A DNA stretch of 64,000 bases from Physella acuta (GCF_028476545.1 NW_026732016.1:721001-785000), one strand, 5' to 3'. Numbered from the stretch's first letter, positions 1 to 12,473 are shown. The notes: a model not told the origin generated them from the sequence alone. Program-made: numbers and translations.

Positions 1-1266
1 GGTAGATGACAACATCATCTGATAGATCAGAACATCACCTGGTAGATCAGAACATCATCTGGTAGATCACAACATCATCTGTTAGATCAGAACATCATCT
101 GATAGATCACAACATCATCTGGTAGATCCCAACATCATCTGGTAGATCACAACATCATCTGTTAGATCAGAACATCATCTGATAGATCACAACATCATCT
201 GGTAGATCAGAACATCATCTGATAGATCACAACATCATCTGGTAGATCACAACATCATCTGGTAGATCACATCATCTGGTAGATCACAACATCATCTGGT
301 AGATCACAACATCATCTGGTAGATCACAACATCATCTGGTAGATCAGAACATCATCTGGTAGATCAAAACATATCTGTCTGGTAGATCACAACATCATCT
401 GGTAGATCAAAACATCATCTGGTAGATCACAACATCATCAGGTAGATCAGAACATCATCTGGTAGATCACAACATCATCTGTTAGATCAGAACATCATCT
501 GATAGATCACAACATCATCTGGTAGATCACAACATCATCTGGTAGATCACAACATCATCTGGTAGATCACAACATCATCTGGTAGATCACAACATCATCT
601 GGTAGATCACATCATCTGGTAGATCACAACATCATCTGGTAGATCACAACATCATCTGGTAGATCACAACATCATCTGGTAGATCAGAACATCATCTGGT
701 AGATCAAAACATCATCTGTCTGGTAGATCACAACATCATCTGGTAGATCAAAACATCATCTGGTAGATCACAACATCATCAGGTAGATCAGAACATCATC
801 TGGTAGATCACAACATCATCTGTTAGATCAGAACATCATCTGATAGATCACAACATCATCTGGTAGATCACAACATCATCTGGTAGATCACAACATCATC
901 TGGTAGATCACAACATCATCTGGTAGATCACAACATCATCTGTTAGATCAGAACATCATCTGGTAGATCACAACATCATCTGTCTGAGAGATCACAACAT
1001 CATCTGGTAGATCAAAACATCATCTGGTAGATCACAACATCATCAGGTAGATCAGAACATCATCTGGTAGATCACAACATCATCTGTTAGATCAGAACAT
1101 CATCTGATAGATCACAATATTATCTGGTAGATCACAACATCATCTGTTAGATCAGAACATCATCTGGTAGATTACAACATCATCTGTCTGAGAGATCACA
1201 ACATCATCTGGTAGATCACAACATCATCTGGTAGATCACAACATCATCTGGTAGATCACAACATCT
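1..1266. repeat. 20-bp minisatellite
   Basis: Unit GGTAGATCACAACATCATCT, about 63 copies with C/G variants (ATCAC or ATCAG) and a few 14-bp short units. It runs off the left edge. Blocks of variants recur (near 181-480 and 480-840), indicating duplication of several units at a time. No gene. Confidence 0.97.
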
Positions 1267-1647
1267 AAGATACTGGGCTAAAAGCCAAGATTGTGGACAG
1301 ACTTGAAATGTTTGAGGGGGGAGGGGGGTTGTATAAATCAATGTTCCAGCTTGTCTGTTCAACAGGGCACCATCCACCCCTCTGCTCTCCCCCCCCCCCC
1401 CCCTCCTGTCCGTCGTCTGCTATTGACTGACTCTCAAGGAAATGATTTTATTTTCTTTGATTTGAAAATGACATTGGGCTTAATAAATCCCATGTCATTG
1501 GCTTGGCTACAGAATCCATCTCTATATCCACCTCAACATATAGCCCTACATCAACCAACACATCGGCATTCACATCAACTCAATATCAACTTCAACATCT
1601 GCATAAACGTCAACCCCAACCCCAGCCTTAATCTTAATCCTAACATT
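1267..1647. other. Unique spacer with poly-C run
   Basis: Non-repetitive sequence with a C-run near 1390-1403 and CAACCCCAACCCC-like words at the right end. I see no exon, RNA gene or recognisable element. Confidence 0.6.
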
Positions 1648-2133
1648 TACATCCACCCCTACATCCACCCCTACATCCACCGCTACATCCACCCCTACAT
1701 CCACCGCTACATCCACCCCTACATTCACCGCTACATCCACCGCTACATCCACCCCTACATCCACCCCTACATCCACCCCTACATCCACCCCTACATCCAC
1801 CGCTACATCCACCGCTACATCCACCTCTACATCCACCTCTACATCCACCTCTACATCCACCTCTACATCCACCTCTACATCCACCTCTACATCCACCGCT
1901 ACATCCACCCCTACATCCACCCCTACATCCACCGCTACATCCACCCCTACATCCACCGCTACATCCACCCCTACATCCACCGCTACATCCACCTCTACAT
2001 CCACCTCTACATCCACCCCTACATCCACCGCTACATCCACCTCTACATCCACCTCTACATCCACCCCTACATCCACCCCTACATCCACCCCTACATCTAC
2101 CTCTACATCCACCCCTACATCCACACCTTCATA
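1648..2133. repeat. 12-bp minisatellite
   Basis: Unit CATCCACCSCTA, about 40 copies, with variants CCCCTA, CCGCTA and CCTCTA. Because 12 is a multiple of three, both strands stay open (YIHP repeats on +, VDVG repeats on -). These frames are a by-product of the repeat and are not supported as genes. Confidence 0.96.
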
Positions 2134-2212
2134 CATCTTATTGTGCACATCTACCAAGTTGTCGTAGATCTTATGTTAAGTTGGGACAATTATTAGTACG
2201 GGAGTTGACGTT

Positions 2213-2445
2213 TTTGTGTGTGTAGGGTTCACGGGCTGTGATGTATAGGGTTCACGTGATTTGTAGGGTTCACGTGATGTGATGTGTACGGTTCACTGGC
2301 TGTGACGTGTAGGGTTCACGTGATGTGATGTGTAGGGTTCACGTGCTGTGACGTGTAGGGTTCACGTGATGTGATGTGTAGGGTTCACGTGCTGTGATGT
2401 ATAGGGTTCACGGGCTGTGACGTGTAGGGTTCACACAGTGTGAGT
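2213..2445. repeat. Degenerate TGTAGGGTTCACGTG array
   Basis: About ten copies of a unit of roughly 20-35 bp containing GTAGGGTTCACGTG, alternating with GCTGTGATGT. Several units contain the palindrome CACGTG or TCACGTGA. Confidence 0.85.
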
Positions 2446-2654
2446 TGACACGTGTGTGTTCTGAAAAGAGTGAAAAAACAGGTAACGTGAACGATGTGAC
2501 GTGACGTGACGTGACCTACATGACGTGATCTAACGTGAAATCGACTTGGTGTTTTCACCAACAGCCTCGGGGCTGTTGTCAGTTCAAGGAAAAAATTTCA
2601 ATCGATTTTCGTGAGGAAAAAATTCCATCTGGCGTGACCTGAGTTCCTCCATTG
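2446..2654. other. Short unique interval
   Basis: Contains an ACGTG-rich cluster (GTGACGTGACGTGACGTGAC near 2498) and AT-richer sequence with AAAAAATT. No gene seen. Confidence 0.5.
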
Positions 2655-2872
2655 TTTACCTGGTGGTCTGTCTGTGTCTGTCTGTCTGTCTGTGTCTGTG
2701 TCTGTCTGTCTATCTGTCTGCCTGTCTGTCTGTCTGTCTGTGTCAGTCTGTCTGTGTCTCTGTGTCTGTCTGTCTGTCTGTCTGTGTCTGTTTGTGTCTG
2801 TCTGTCTGTGTCTGTGTCTGTATCTGTGTCTGTCTGTCTGTGTCTGTCTGTGTCTGTCTGTCTGTCCTTTTA
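2655..2872. repeat. TCTG/TGTC microsatellite
   Basis: Imperfect (TCTG)n and (TGTCTG)n tract. All three forward frames stay open as Cys/Ser/Val-rich artefacts. Confidence 0.95.
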
Positions 2873-3409
2873 GCGGTTACTCTCTTCGTGTGTGTCTGTC
2901 TGATGTTTCTGTATGTCAGCTGTCCTACCCGTAAATCTGTCTTGTGCGTCAGACCAGCATTATTCTCAAAACTCCAAATAACAAACATGCATATTTTGAA
3001 TTAGTTTAGGTATGTCTGTCTATTTATTGTCTGTTTCGTTATATCTGTCTGTCTGACCCTTTCCGCTGTCTGTATAGAGTCTAGATCATACCGCACGTTA
3101 GTCTGCTTTCAATGTCTGCCTATTGGGCCCTCCTCTCAGTTCTTAATGCCGCCTCAACAACCCATTGAACGGAATCGATCGTGATCGCTATGGACATCAG
3201 ATTAGAGACGGTAGACGGACACACGGACAGACGGGCAGACAAATGGAATGGCGGACAGATATAGAAAAAGGTAAACAGACAACGATACTTGTCGGGACTA
3301 GACTAGAGATGTGGGGGTTGGGGGTGGAGGGTTGGGGAGTATAGGAACCCTCACACACCCAGCCCCACCATCACACACCCACACCATCGCCACCCCTTCA
3401 CTTATACAC
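2873..3409. other. Unique spacer
   Basis: Mixed sequence with TGTCTG remnants and ACGGACAGACGG words near 3215. No recognisable gene, RNA or mobile element. Confidence 0.5.
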
Positions 3410-4112
3410 ACTATCGTGTGTTGTGAAGTGTGTAGTGTGTGGTGTGAGGTGTGTGTTGTGTTGGTGTGGTGTGAGGTGTTTGTTGTGTGGTGTGTAGTGT
3501 GTGGTGTGTAGTGTGTGGTGTGTAGTGTGTGTTGTGTGGTTTGTAGTGTGTAGTGTGTAGTCATGATCTTGTTGTGTGTTGTGTGTAGATTGTTGTGTGT
3601 AGTGTGTAGTGTGTAGTGTGTAGTGTGTGGTTTGTGTTGTGTGGTGTGGTGTGTAGTATGTGGTGTGTAGTGTGTGGTGTGTAGTGTGTGGTGTGAGGTG
3701 TGTGTTGTGTGGTGTGTAGTATATGGTGTGTGTTGTGTGATTGTAGAGTGTGTTGTGAAGTGTGTAGTTTGTGGTGTGTAGTGTGTGTTGTGTGGTTTGT
3801 AGTGTGTAGTCATGATATTATTGTGTGTGTTGTGTAGTGTGTGGTGTGAGGTGTGTGTTGTGTGTTGTGTGGTGTGGTGTGTAGTGTGTGGTGTGTAGTG
3901 TGATGTGTGTAGTGTGTAGTGTGAGGTGTGTGTTGTTCGGTGTGTAGTGTGTGGTGTGTAGTGTGTGGTGTGTGGTGTGTAGTGTGTGGTGTGTAGTGTG
4001 TGGTGTGTGGTGTGTAGTGTGTGGTGTGTAGTGTGTGGTGTGTAGTGTGTAGTGTGTGGTGTGTAGTGTGTGGTGTGTAGTGTGAGGTGTGAGGTGTGTG
4101 GTTTGTGGTGTG
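3410..4112. repeat. GTGTGTAGTGTGTGGT array
   Basis: About 700 bp of TGTGTAGTGTGTGGTG units (roughly 8/16 bp) with two interruptions containing AGTCATGAT (3560 and 3808), suggesting an internal duplication of about 250 bp. The minus-strand open frame (HTTHYTP repeats) is a repeat artefact. Confidence 0.95.
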
Positions 4113-4552
4113 TATTACCTGAAGGTGGGTCGATAAGACTCACATCACGTGACAGATATTGTACAATCACGTGATTGATCCTGTCATGTGACAGCGTAGT
4201 TATCTTGAGGGGGGGGTGTGAGTAGGTAGGGGGGGGGGGCGGGCATTCTTCCATAGTTCCATATCTCCGTTCTATGAATTGTCGAGTGCCGTTTATCGAT
4301 CGCAGAATGTTACGTAACGGTTCAATGTGGGGGACAAGTGTGTGTGTGTATGTGTGGCTGGTTAGAAACTAGTTAGTGGGGGGGGGGGAGGGTTTGAGTC
4401 CGGAAATGATTTGATCGGGATTAGGGTTAGAAAAGTTTCAAGGTCATTATGCGAGCCAACATCTGATCAGATTAAATGGGTTTTTTAAATCGGACAATAG
4501 GCAGACATTACAAGACTAATCAGACATGCCTTACTTAGATACAAAATCCATA
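4113..4552. other. Unique spacer with TCACGTGA palindromes
   Basis: Contains ATCACGTGACAG and AATCACGTGATT between 4143 and 4175, plus two G-runs (near 4209 and 4231). No gene seen. Confidence 0.5.
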
Positions 4553-7170
4553 CAACTAGACCCAACTAGACACAACTAGACACTACATTCAACTAGACAC
4601 AACATTCAACTAGACACAACATTCAACTAGACACAACATTCAACTAGACACAAATAGACACAACATTCAACTAGACACAACTAGACACAACATTAAACTA
4701 GACACAACTAGACACAACATTCAACTAGACACAACTAGACACAACTAGACACAACATACAACTAGACACAACATTTAACTAGACACAACATTCAACTAGA
4801 CACAACATTCAACTAGACACAACATTCAACTAGACACAACATTTAACTAGACACAACTAGACACAACATTCAACTAGACACAACATTTAACTAGACACAA
4901 CTAGACACAACATTCAACTAGACACAACATTCAACTAGACACAACATTTAACTAGACACAACTAGACACAACATTCAACTAGACACAACTAGACACAACA
5001 TTCAACTAGACACAACTAGACACAACATTCAACTAGACACAACTAGACACAACATTCAACTAGACACAACTAGACACAACATTCAACTAGACACAACTAG
5101 ACACAACATTCAACTAGACACAACTAGACACAACTAGACACAACATTTAACTAGACACAACATTCAACTAGACACAATTAGACACAACATTCAACTAGAC
5201 ACAACTAGACACAACATTCAACTAGACACAACTAGACACAACATTCAACTAGACACAACATTTAACTAGACACAACATTCAACTAGACACAACTAGACAC
5301 AACATTCAACTAGACACAACTAGACACAACATTAAACTAGACACAACTAGACACAACATACAACTAGACACAACATTTAACTAGACACAACATTCAACTA
5401 GACACAACTAGACACAACATTTAACTAGACACAACATTCAACTAGACACAACTAGACACAACATTCAACTAGACACAGCTAGACACAACTAGACACAACA
5501 TTCAACTAGACACAACATTCAACTAGACACAACATTCAACTAGACACAACTAGACACAACGAGACACAACATTCAACTAGACACAACTAGACACAACATT
5601 AAACTAGACACAACTAGACACAACATACAACTAGACACAACATTTAACTAGACACAACATTCAACTAGACACAACTAGACACAACATTCAACTAGACACA
5701 ACTAGACACAACATTAAACTAGACACAACTAGACACAACATACAACTAGACACAACATTTAACTAGACACAACATTCAACTAGACACAACTAGACACAAC
5801 ATTAAACTAGACACAACTAGACACAACATACAACTAGACACAACATTCAACTAGACACAACTAGACACAACATTTAACTAGACACAACATACAACTAGAC
5901 ACAACGAGACACAACATTCAACTAGACACAACTAGACACAACATTAAACTAGACACAACTAGACACAACATACAACTAGACACAACATTTAACTAGACAC
6001 AACATTCAACTAGACACAACTAGACACAACATTCAACTAGACACAACTAGACACAACATTCAACTAGACACAACTAGACACAACATTCAACTAGACACAA
6101 CTAGACACAACTAGACACAACATTCAACTAGACACAACATTTAACTAGACACAACATTTAACTAGACACAACATTCAACTAGACACAACATTTAACTAGA
6201 CACAACGAGACACAACGAGACACAACTAGACACAACTAGACACAACATTCAACTAGACACAACATTCAACTAGACACAACTAGACACAACTAGACACAAC
6301 ATTCAACTAGACACAACTAGACACAACATTCAACTAGACACAACATTCAACTAGACACAACTAGACACAACTAGACACAACATTCAACTAGACACAACAT
6401 TCAACTAGACACAACATTCAACTAGACACAACTAGACACAACATTCAACTAGACACAACTAGACACAACATTCAACTAGACACAACTAGACACAACTAGA
6501 CACAACATTCAACTAGACACAACATTCAACTAGACACAACTAGACACAACATTCAACTAGACACAACTAGACACAACATTCAACTAGACACAACATTCAA
6601 CTAGACACAACATTCAACTAGACACAACATTTAACTAGACACAACATTCAACTAGACACAACTAGACACAACATTCAACTAGACACAACATTCAACTAGA
6701 CACAACTAGACACAACATTCAACTAGACACAACTAGACACAACATTCAACTAGACACAACTAGACACAACTAGACACAATATTCAACTAGACACAACATT
6801 TAACTAGACACAACATTCAACTAGACACAACATTCAACTAGACACAACATTTAACTAGACACAACATTCAACTAGACACAACATTCAACTAGACACAACA
6901 TTCAACTAGACACATCTAGACACAACATTCAACTAGACACAACTAGACACAACTAGACACAACTAGACACAACATTCAACTAGACACAACTAGACACAAC
7001 ATTCAACTAGACACAACGAGACACAACTAGACACAACTAGACACAACATTTAACTAGACACAACTAGACACAACTAGACACAACATTCAACTAGACACAA
7101 CTAGACACAACATTCAACTAGACACAACGAGACACAACTAGACACAACTAGACACAACATTCAACTAGAC
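4553..7170. repeat. 2.6-kb ACTAGACACA minisatellite
   Basis: Two interspersed monomers, ACTAGACACA (10 bp) and ACTAGACACAACATTCA (17 bp), in irregular order, with variants ATTTA, ATTAA, ATACA and CGAGACACA. Longer blocks recur, for example the order around 5330-5400, 5590-5660 and 5710-5780. No gene. Confidence 0.97.
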
Positions 7171-7311
7171 ATTAGAGTTCACCAAAACCTTCTTAAAGAT
7201 TTTTCTAAAATAATTAGCAATGGGAAAGAAGGGAGAAATTTTTGACATTTTTTAGAGAAAAAAAGTTTGCCTCAAGAATTGATTTCTTGGTATTGCAAGA
7301 AAACAATTCAA
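7171..7311. other. AT-rich spacer
   Basis: Short unique AT-rich stretch between two arrays. Nothing recognised. Confidence 0.5.
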
Positions 7312-8252
7312 TGTAGGTAGGTAGCATGGTAGGTAGCATTGGTAGGTAGCAGGGTAGGTAGCTGGGTAGGTAGCACGGTAGGTAGCACGGTAGGTAGCAG
7401 GGTAGATAGCAGGTTAGGTAGCTGGGTAGGTAGCTGGGTAGGTAGCAGGTTAGGTAGCACGGTAGGTAGCTTGGTAGGTAGCTGTGTAGGTAGCACAGTA
7501 GGTAGCACGGTAGGTAGCACGGTAGGTAGCTGGGTAGGTAACACGGTAGGTAGCACGGTAGGTAGCTGGGTAGGTAGCTGGGTAGATAGCACGGTAGGTA
7601 GCACGGTAGGTAGCTGGGTAGGTAGCTGGGTAGGTAGCACGGTAGGTAGCACGGTAGGTAGCACGGTAGGTAGTACGGTAGGTAGCACGGTAGGTAGCTG
7701 GGTAGGTAGCTGGGTAGGTATCTGGGTAGATAGCAGGGTAGGTAGCAGGGTAGGTAGCTGGGTAGGTAGCACGGTAGGTAGCACGGTAGGTAGCAAGGTA
7801 GATAGCAGGGTAGGTAGCTGGGTGGGTAGCACGGTAGGTAGCACGGTAGGTAGCAAGGTAGATAGCTGGGTAGGTAGCTGGGTAGGTAGCTGGGTGGGTA
7901 GCACGGTAGGTAGCAGGTTAGGTAGCACGGTAGGTAGCAATGTAAGTAGCACGGTAAGTGGCAGGGTGGGTAGCACGGTAGGTAGCTGGGTAGGTAGCAC
8001 GGTAGGTAGCTGGATAGGTAGCTGGGTAGGTAGCACTGTAGGTAGCACGGTAGGTAGCACGGTAGGTAGCATGGTAGGTAGTACGGTAGGTAGCACGGTA
8101 GGTAGCACGGTAGGTAGCTTGGTAGGTAGCTGGTTAGGTAGCACGGTAGGTAGCCCGGTAGGTAGCACGGTAGGTAGCTGGGTAGGTAGCTGGGTAGGTA
8201 GCTGGGTAGGTAGCACGGTAGGTAGCATGGTAGGTAGCACAGTAAGTAGCAC
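7312..8252. repeat. 12-bp TAGGTAGCACGG array
   Basis: Unit TAGGTAGCACGG or TAGGTAGCTGGG, about 78 copies. The 12-bp period keeps both strands open (VGST/VGSW on +, LPTV/LPTQ on -); these are not supported as proteins. Confidence 0.96.
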
Positions 8253-8634
8253 CTTTATCGTGTTATCTCGTGAACTAGGCTGGTGCATTATGTGTAAGGT
8301 AAAAATCCGATTGAAACAGATGAACACTGGGTTAACAAACCAAAGGTAAACAGCCTTTTATAAACAATAGGCGAAAAATCAACTTTTTCAGTAAAAATAA
8401 ACGGTTACAGTTAAAATTATCTTACAGTAAAATTTAACTTCACAGTAAAAATCAACTTTTACAGTAAAAATAAACGGTTACAGTAAATATTATCATTACA
8501 GTGAAAATCTACTTTTCCAGAAAAAAAATCTACTTTTACAGAAAAAAATCTACTTTTACAGTAAAAAAATTAACTTTACAGTAAAATTCTACTTTTACAG
8601 TAAAAAAAAACTTCACGGTAAAATTCTAAATACA
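8253..8634. repeat. Degenerate TTTACAGTAAAAAT repeat
   Basis: From about 8395, repeated words CTTTTACAGTAAAAATC with 15-30 bp spacing. The first 140 bp are unique. No gene. Confidence 0.75.
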
Positions 8635-8965
8635 TACACTCACCAGCAGCCTCCCTCGTCTGATTAGTAAAGCCTGACTCCAATTCTGAGACCTTGACTC
8701 TACCACAGCTGACTCTCTGAGGCCTTGACTCTACCACAGCTGACTCTCTGAGACCTTGACCTTGACTCCCATAGCTAACTGATCTGACTGAAGTAGAGTT
8801 CGATGTCAACATTAAAACCAGCGACCTCGACACACTTTGTTTACACAGTACCTGACCATTAGGGCTGGTCACTCTACTGCGTTGGTGTGTGACGGTGTGT
8901 GTTGGTGTGTGTTGGTGTGTGTTGGTGTGTGTTGGTGTGTGTTGGTGTGTTGGTGTGTGACCCTT
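8635..8965. other. Unique island with a 32-bp duplication, then a GTGTGTTG repeat
   Basis: 8690-8755 contains two near-identical copies of CTACCACAGCTGACTCTCTG with flanks. On the minus strand the interval could be read as an open frame ending at GCTG|GTGAGTG (8646), but no protein family is recognised. 8880-8960 is a TGTGTGTTGG microsatellite. Confidence 0.45.
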
Positions 8966-9435
8966 CTCTGGTGGCTCTAACATTAACAGAAAGTGTGTGA
9001 AGGTCAGGGATGGATGACCTCTAAAGACCAGCAGGATTTCCATACACCATGGGGGGGGGGGGGGGTAATATGCTTTAGCCCAGTCTGTTTGGGAATCACT
9101 GAAAAAATAATTACCAGAATACTTTTAAAAAATATCTCTACTCCTGTAAGCAGCAGCCCAAGGCTACACTTACAGGTGAGCTACATTCACCCGCCACTTC
9201 AGTCTTCACCCTAGCCCGACCCATCCCGGCCCACCCCTGCCCACCCCGGCTCACCCCGGCCCAGCCCGGCCCAACCCAAAGGCTAGGGTCAGGACTGTGG
9301 CTAGTGTATTGTTAGTTTGGGTTATGGCTAATGTTATGATGTGAGTTAGGGTTAGGCTGAGGTTTTGGTTGTGCTCTAGAATTAGAGTTTGGGCTAGGAT
9401 TATCGGTAGGGTTAGGATTATCGTTAGGGTTGTGT
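8966..9435. other. Unique/low-complexity spacer
   Basis: Contains a G-run (9050-9066), a CCCGGCCCA repeat (about 9190-9280) and degenerate GGTTAGGGTTAGG-like words (9295-9430). No gene seen. Confidence 0.5.
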
Positions 9436-9925
9436 GTGTGTGTGGGGGGGGGGGTGCATTTAATGTCAGTATGCTGGTCCATTCCCGTGTTGGGGGGGGG
9501 GGGTGCATTTAATGCCAGAATGCTGGTCCATTCCCGTGTTGGGGGGGTGCATTTAATGCCAGTATGCTCGTCCCTTCTCGTGTTGGGGGGGGGGGGGGGT
9601 GCATTTAATGCCAGAATGCTGGTCCCTTCTCGTGTTGGGGGGGGGGGGTGCATTTAATGTCAGTATGCTGGTCCATTCCCGTGTTGGGGGGGGGTGCATT
9701 TAATGTCAGTATGCTGGTCCATTCTCGTGTTGGGGGGGGGTGCATTTAATTTCAGTATGCTGGTCCATTCTCGTTTTTGGGGGGGGGGGGGTGCATTAAA
9801 TGCCAGTATGCTAGTCCATTCTCGTGTTGGGGGGGGGGAGGGTGCATTTAATGCCAGTATGCTGGTCCATTCTCGTTTTTTGGGGGGGGGGGGGTGCATT
9901 AAATGCCAGTATGGTCCATTCTCGT
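9436..9925. repeat. G-run-bearing minisatellite of about 58 bp
   Basis: About nine units, each with a run of 7-14 G followed by TGCATTTAATGYCAGTATGC and TGGTCCATTCYCGTGTT. Every unit therefore carries one long G-tract on the + strand. Confidence 0.95.
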
Positions 9926-10200
9926 GTTGCGGCCATCTTACAGACGGGAGTAAATAGGTCAGTTGAAAGACGGTCACAGACCGTAATGACGGGGTGGGGA
10001 ATGACCGTAGGGAGAATGTCTGACCCGTGCCACCCCAACCCCAGGGTCCCAGAGAAGTATCTTGTGGGTGAGGGTTTAGGGAATACCCCCCCCCCCCCAC
10101 AAACATACAAACACATTAATAGGTAAACCATTTAGTGTCAGTAAACATCAACCATAACACGGGAGGGGGAGGCGGAGTGGTGAGGGGGGGGGGGGGGGGC
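9926..10200. other. Unique spacer
   Basis: Between arrays; contains C- and G-runs (10086-10099, 10185-10199). No gene seen. Confidence 0.5.
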
Positions 10201-10201
10201 A

Positions 10202-10272
10202 GGGGACGTGGTCTAGCGATAGAGTGAGTGAGTGCTTGCTGTAACGCATCAAGTTCAAATCGAGACCAGTCA
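10202..10272 (+). mobile_element. tRNA-like SINE head (fragment)
   Basis: GGTCTAGCGATAGAGTG (near 10209) resembles a pol III A box and AGTTCAAATCGAGACC (near 10251) a B box, at tRNA-like spacing with CTTGCTGTAACGCATC between them. It lacks a convincing full cloverleaf and is followed at once by an array, so a truncated tRNA-derived SINE is more likely than a working tRNA gene. Confidence 0.45.
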
Positions 10273-10287
10273 TACTTTGCCCTTTCC

Positions 10288-10772
10288 TCGTGTGGTTGGT
10301 GTGGTGTACCTCGTGTGGGTGGTGTGGTGTACCTCGTGTGGCTGGTGTAGCTCGTGTGGGTGGTGTGGTGTACTTCGTGTGGTTGGTGTGGTGTACCTCG
10401 TGTGGGTGGTGTGGTGTACCTTATGTGGTTGGTGTGGTGTACCTCGTGTGGCTGGTGTACCTCGTGTGGCTGGTGTACCTCGTGTGGCTGGTGTACCTCG
10501 TGTGGGTGGTGTGGTGTACCTCGTGTGGGTGGTGTGGTGTACCTCGTGTGGCTGATGTGGTGTACAGCGTGTGGGTGGTGTTGTGTACCGCATGTGGTTG
10601 GTGTTGTGTACCTCGTGTGGGTGGTGTGGTGTACCTCGTGTGGGTGGTGTGGTGTACCTCGTGTGGGTGGTGTGGTGTACCTTGTGTGGGTGGTGTGGTG
10701 TACCTCGTGTGGGTGGTGTGGTGTACCTCATGTGGGTGGTGTGGTGTACCTCGTGTGGGTGGTGTGGTATAC
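10288..10772. repeat. 24-bp GTGTGGTGTACCTCGTGTGG array
   Basis: About 20 units of 24 bp (core GTGTGGTGTACCTCGTGTGG) with 18-bp short forms (GGCTGGTGTACCTCGTGT). All frames stay open because the lengths are multiples of three; no protein is supported. Confidence 0.96.
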
Positions 10773-10865
10773 TCTAACCGTTAGTCTAGCCCCGAAGTTT
10801 TTAAAAGTTGATCAGATCGATGACATTATTCTGATTGATTCACCTCACGCAGAGTTGGTTCCTTA

Positions 10866-11928
10866 CTCGTGTATCTGTAGCTGGTAGCCACACGTGTATG
10901 TAGCTGGTAGCCACACGTTATCTGTAGATGGTAGCCACACGTGTATGTAGCTGGTAGCCTCACGTTATCTGTAGCTGGTAGCCTTACGTTATCTGTAGCT
11001 TGTAGCCACACGTGTATGTAGCTGGTCGCCACACGTTATCTGTAGATGGTAGCCACACGTGTATGTAGCTGGTAGCCACACTTTATCTGTCGATGGTAGC
11101 CTCACGTTATCTGTAGCTGGTAGCCTCACGTTATCTGTAGCTTGTAGCCACACGTGTATGTAGCTGGTAGCCACACGTTATCTGTAGCTGGTAGCCACAC
11201 GTTATCTGTAGCTGGTAGCCACACGTGTATGTAGCTGGTACCACACGTTATCTGTAGCTGGTAGCCACACGTTATCTGTAGATGGTAGCCACACGTTATC
11301 TGTAGCTGGTAGCCACACGTGTATGTAGCTGGTAGCCTCACATTATCTGTAGCTGGTAGCCACACGTTATCTGTAGCTGGTAGCCACACGTGTATGTAGC
11401 TGGTAGCCTCACGTTATCTGTAGCTGGTAGCCACACGTGTATGTAGCTGGTAGCCACACGTTATCTGTAGCTGGTAGCCACACGTGTATGTAGCTGGTAG
11501 CCTCACATTATATGTAGCTGGTAGCCTCACGTTATCTGTAGCTGGTAGCCACACGTGTATGTAGCTGGTAGCCACACGTGTATGTAGCTGGTAGCCACAC
11601 GTTATCTGTAGCTGGTAGCCTCACGTTATCTGTAGCTGGTAGCCTCACGTTATCTGTAGTTGGTAGCTACACGTGTATGTAGCTGGTAGCCACACGTGTA
11701 TGTAGCTGGTAGCCACACGTGTATGTAGCTGGTAGCCACACGTGTATGTAGCTGGTAGCCACACGTGTATGTAGCTGGTAGCCACACGTGTATGTAGCTG
11801 GTAGCCACACGTGTATGTAGCTGGTAGCCACACGTGTATGTAGCTTGTAGCCACACGTTATCTGTAGATGGTAGCCTCACGTTATCTGTAGCTGGTAGCC
11901 ACACGTGTATGTAGCTGGTAGCCACAGG
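10866..11928. repeat. GTAGCTGGTAGCCACACGTG array (E-box-rich)
   Basis: About 45 units of 22-24 bp, in two forms: one with CACACGTGTAT and one with CACGTTATCT. Roughly twenty units carry the palindrome CACGTG. It ends 0.55 kb before the first coding exon. Confidence 0.95.
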
Positions 11929-12154
11929 TAGCTTGACGAGTCACCACTACAAGAAAACATCCGGTGCCTTTGACGATGGGGATCTAACACGCAGAATGAC
12001 AGAGAGACAATGCCAGATTTCTGACGTGGGGGTCTTGTATCGGCTATTGATCAGCTGTTTCCAATCAAACGACACATCGATTTCACCTCTCATCTCCCCC
12101 CCCCCCCCTGTGTCTCTTATCACCTCCCCACATCATTCACATGGCTACACACTT
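11929..12154 (+). other. Unique island upstream of exon 1; possible 5' UTR or promoter
   Basis: The only non-repetitive sequence immediately upstream of the gene, followed by a C-run. An open frame (MTERQCQISDVGV) runs toward exon 1 but not through a recognisable domain. No TATA box is evident. This is a candidate first exon or promoter, without proof. Confidence 0.3.
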
Positions 12155-12470
12155 CTCCTCCATCCCACCACCTCCCACCACCTCCCACCATCCCCCACCA
12201 CCTCCCACCATCCCCCACCACCTCCCACCACCTCCCACCATCCCCCACCACCTCCCACCATCCCCCACCACCTCCCACCATTCCCCACCATCTCCCACCA
12301 CCCCCCCACCACCTCCCACCATTCCCCACCACCTCCCACCATTCCCCACCACCTCACACCATTCCCCACCACCTCCCACCATTCCCCACCACCTCCCACC
12401 ATTCCCCACCACCTCCCACCATTCCCCACCACCTCCCATGACCACACATCACCTCCCACCCTCCCCTCCC
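12155..12470. repeat. CCACCACCTCCCA array ending in exon 1 acceptor
   Basis: Units of 13-14 bp such as ACCTCCCACCATTCCCC, about 24 copies. They form a very long pyrimidine-rich tract that ends in CCTCCCCAG at the start of exon 1, so the array supplies the polypyrimidine tract. Confidence 0.93.
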
Positions 12471-12473
12471 CAG

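Noticed and set aside
1-1266. Possible CRISPR array
   Set aside because: Units are contiguous with no unique spacers, and the window is clearly eukaryotic. This is a minisatellite.
1570-2157. Long open frames on both strands (YIHP / VDVG repeats)
   Set aside because: The 12-bp repeat period is a multiple of three and free of stops, which opens several frames at once. No start context, splice site or non-repeat domain supports a protein.
3298-4254. Minus-strand 318-codon Thr/His-rich frame
   Set aside because: Runs through a GTGTGTAGTGTG array; the composition is wholly explained by the repeat.
7308-8349. 336-339 codon frames on both strands (VGST / LPTV)
   Set aside because: Same cause: a 12-bp array. 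Both strands are open simultaneously, which real genes rarely show.
8645-8880. Possible minus-strand exon (open frame ending GCTG|GTGAGTG, with CAACGCAG upstream)
   Set aside because: No recognisable family, an internal 32-bp duplication and no partner exons. Could be real, but the evidence is too thin to list as a gene.
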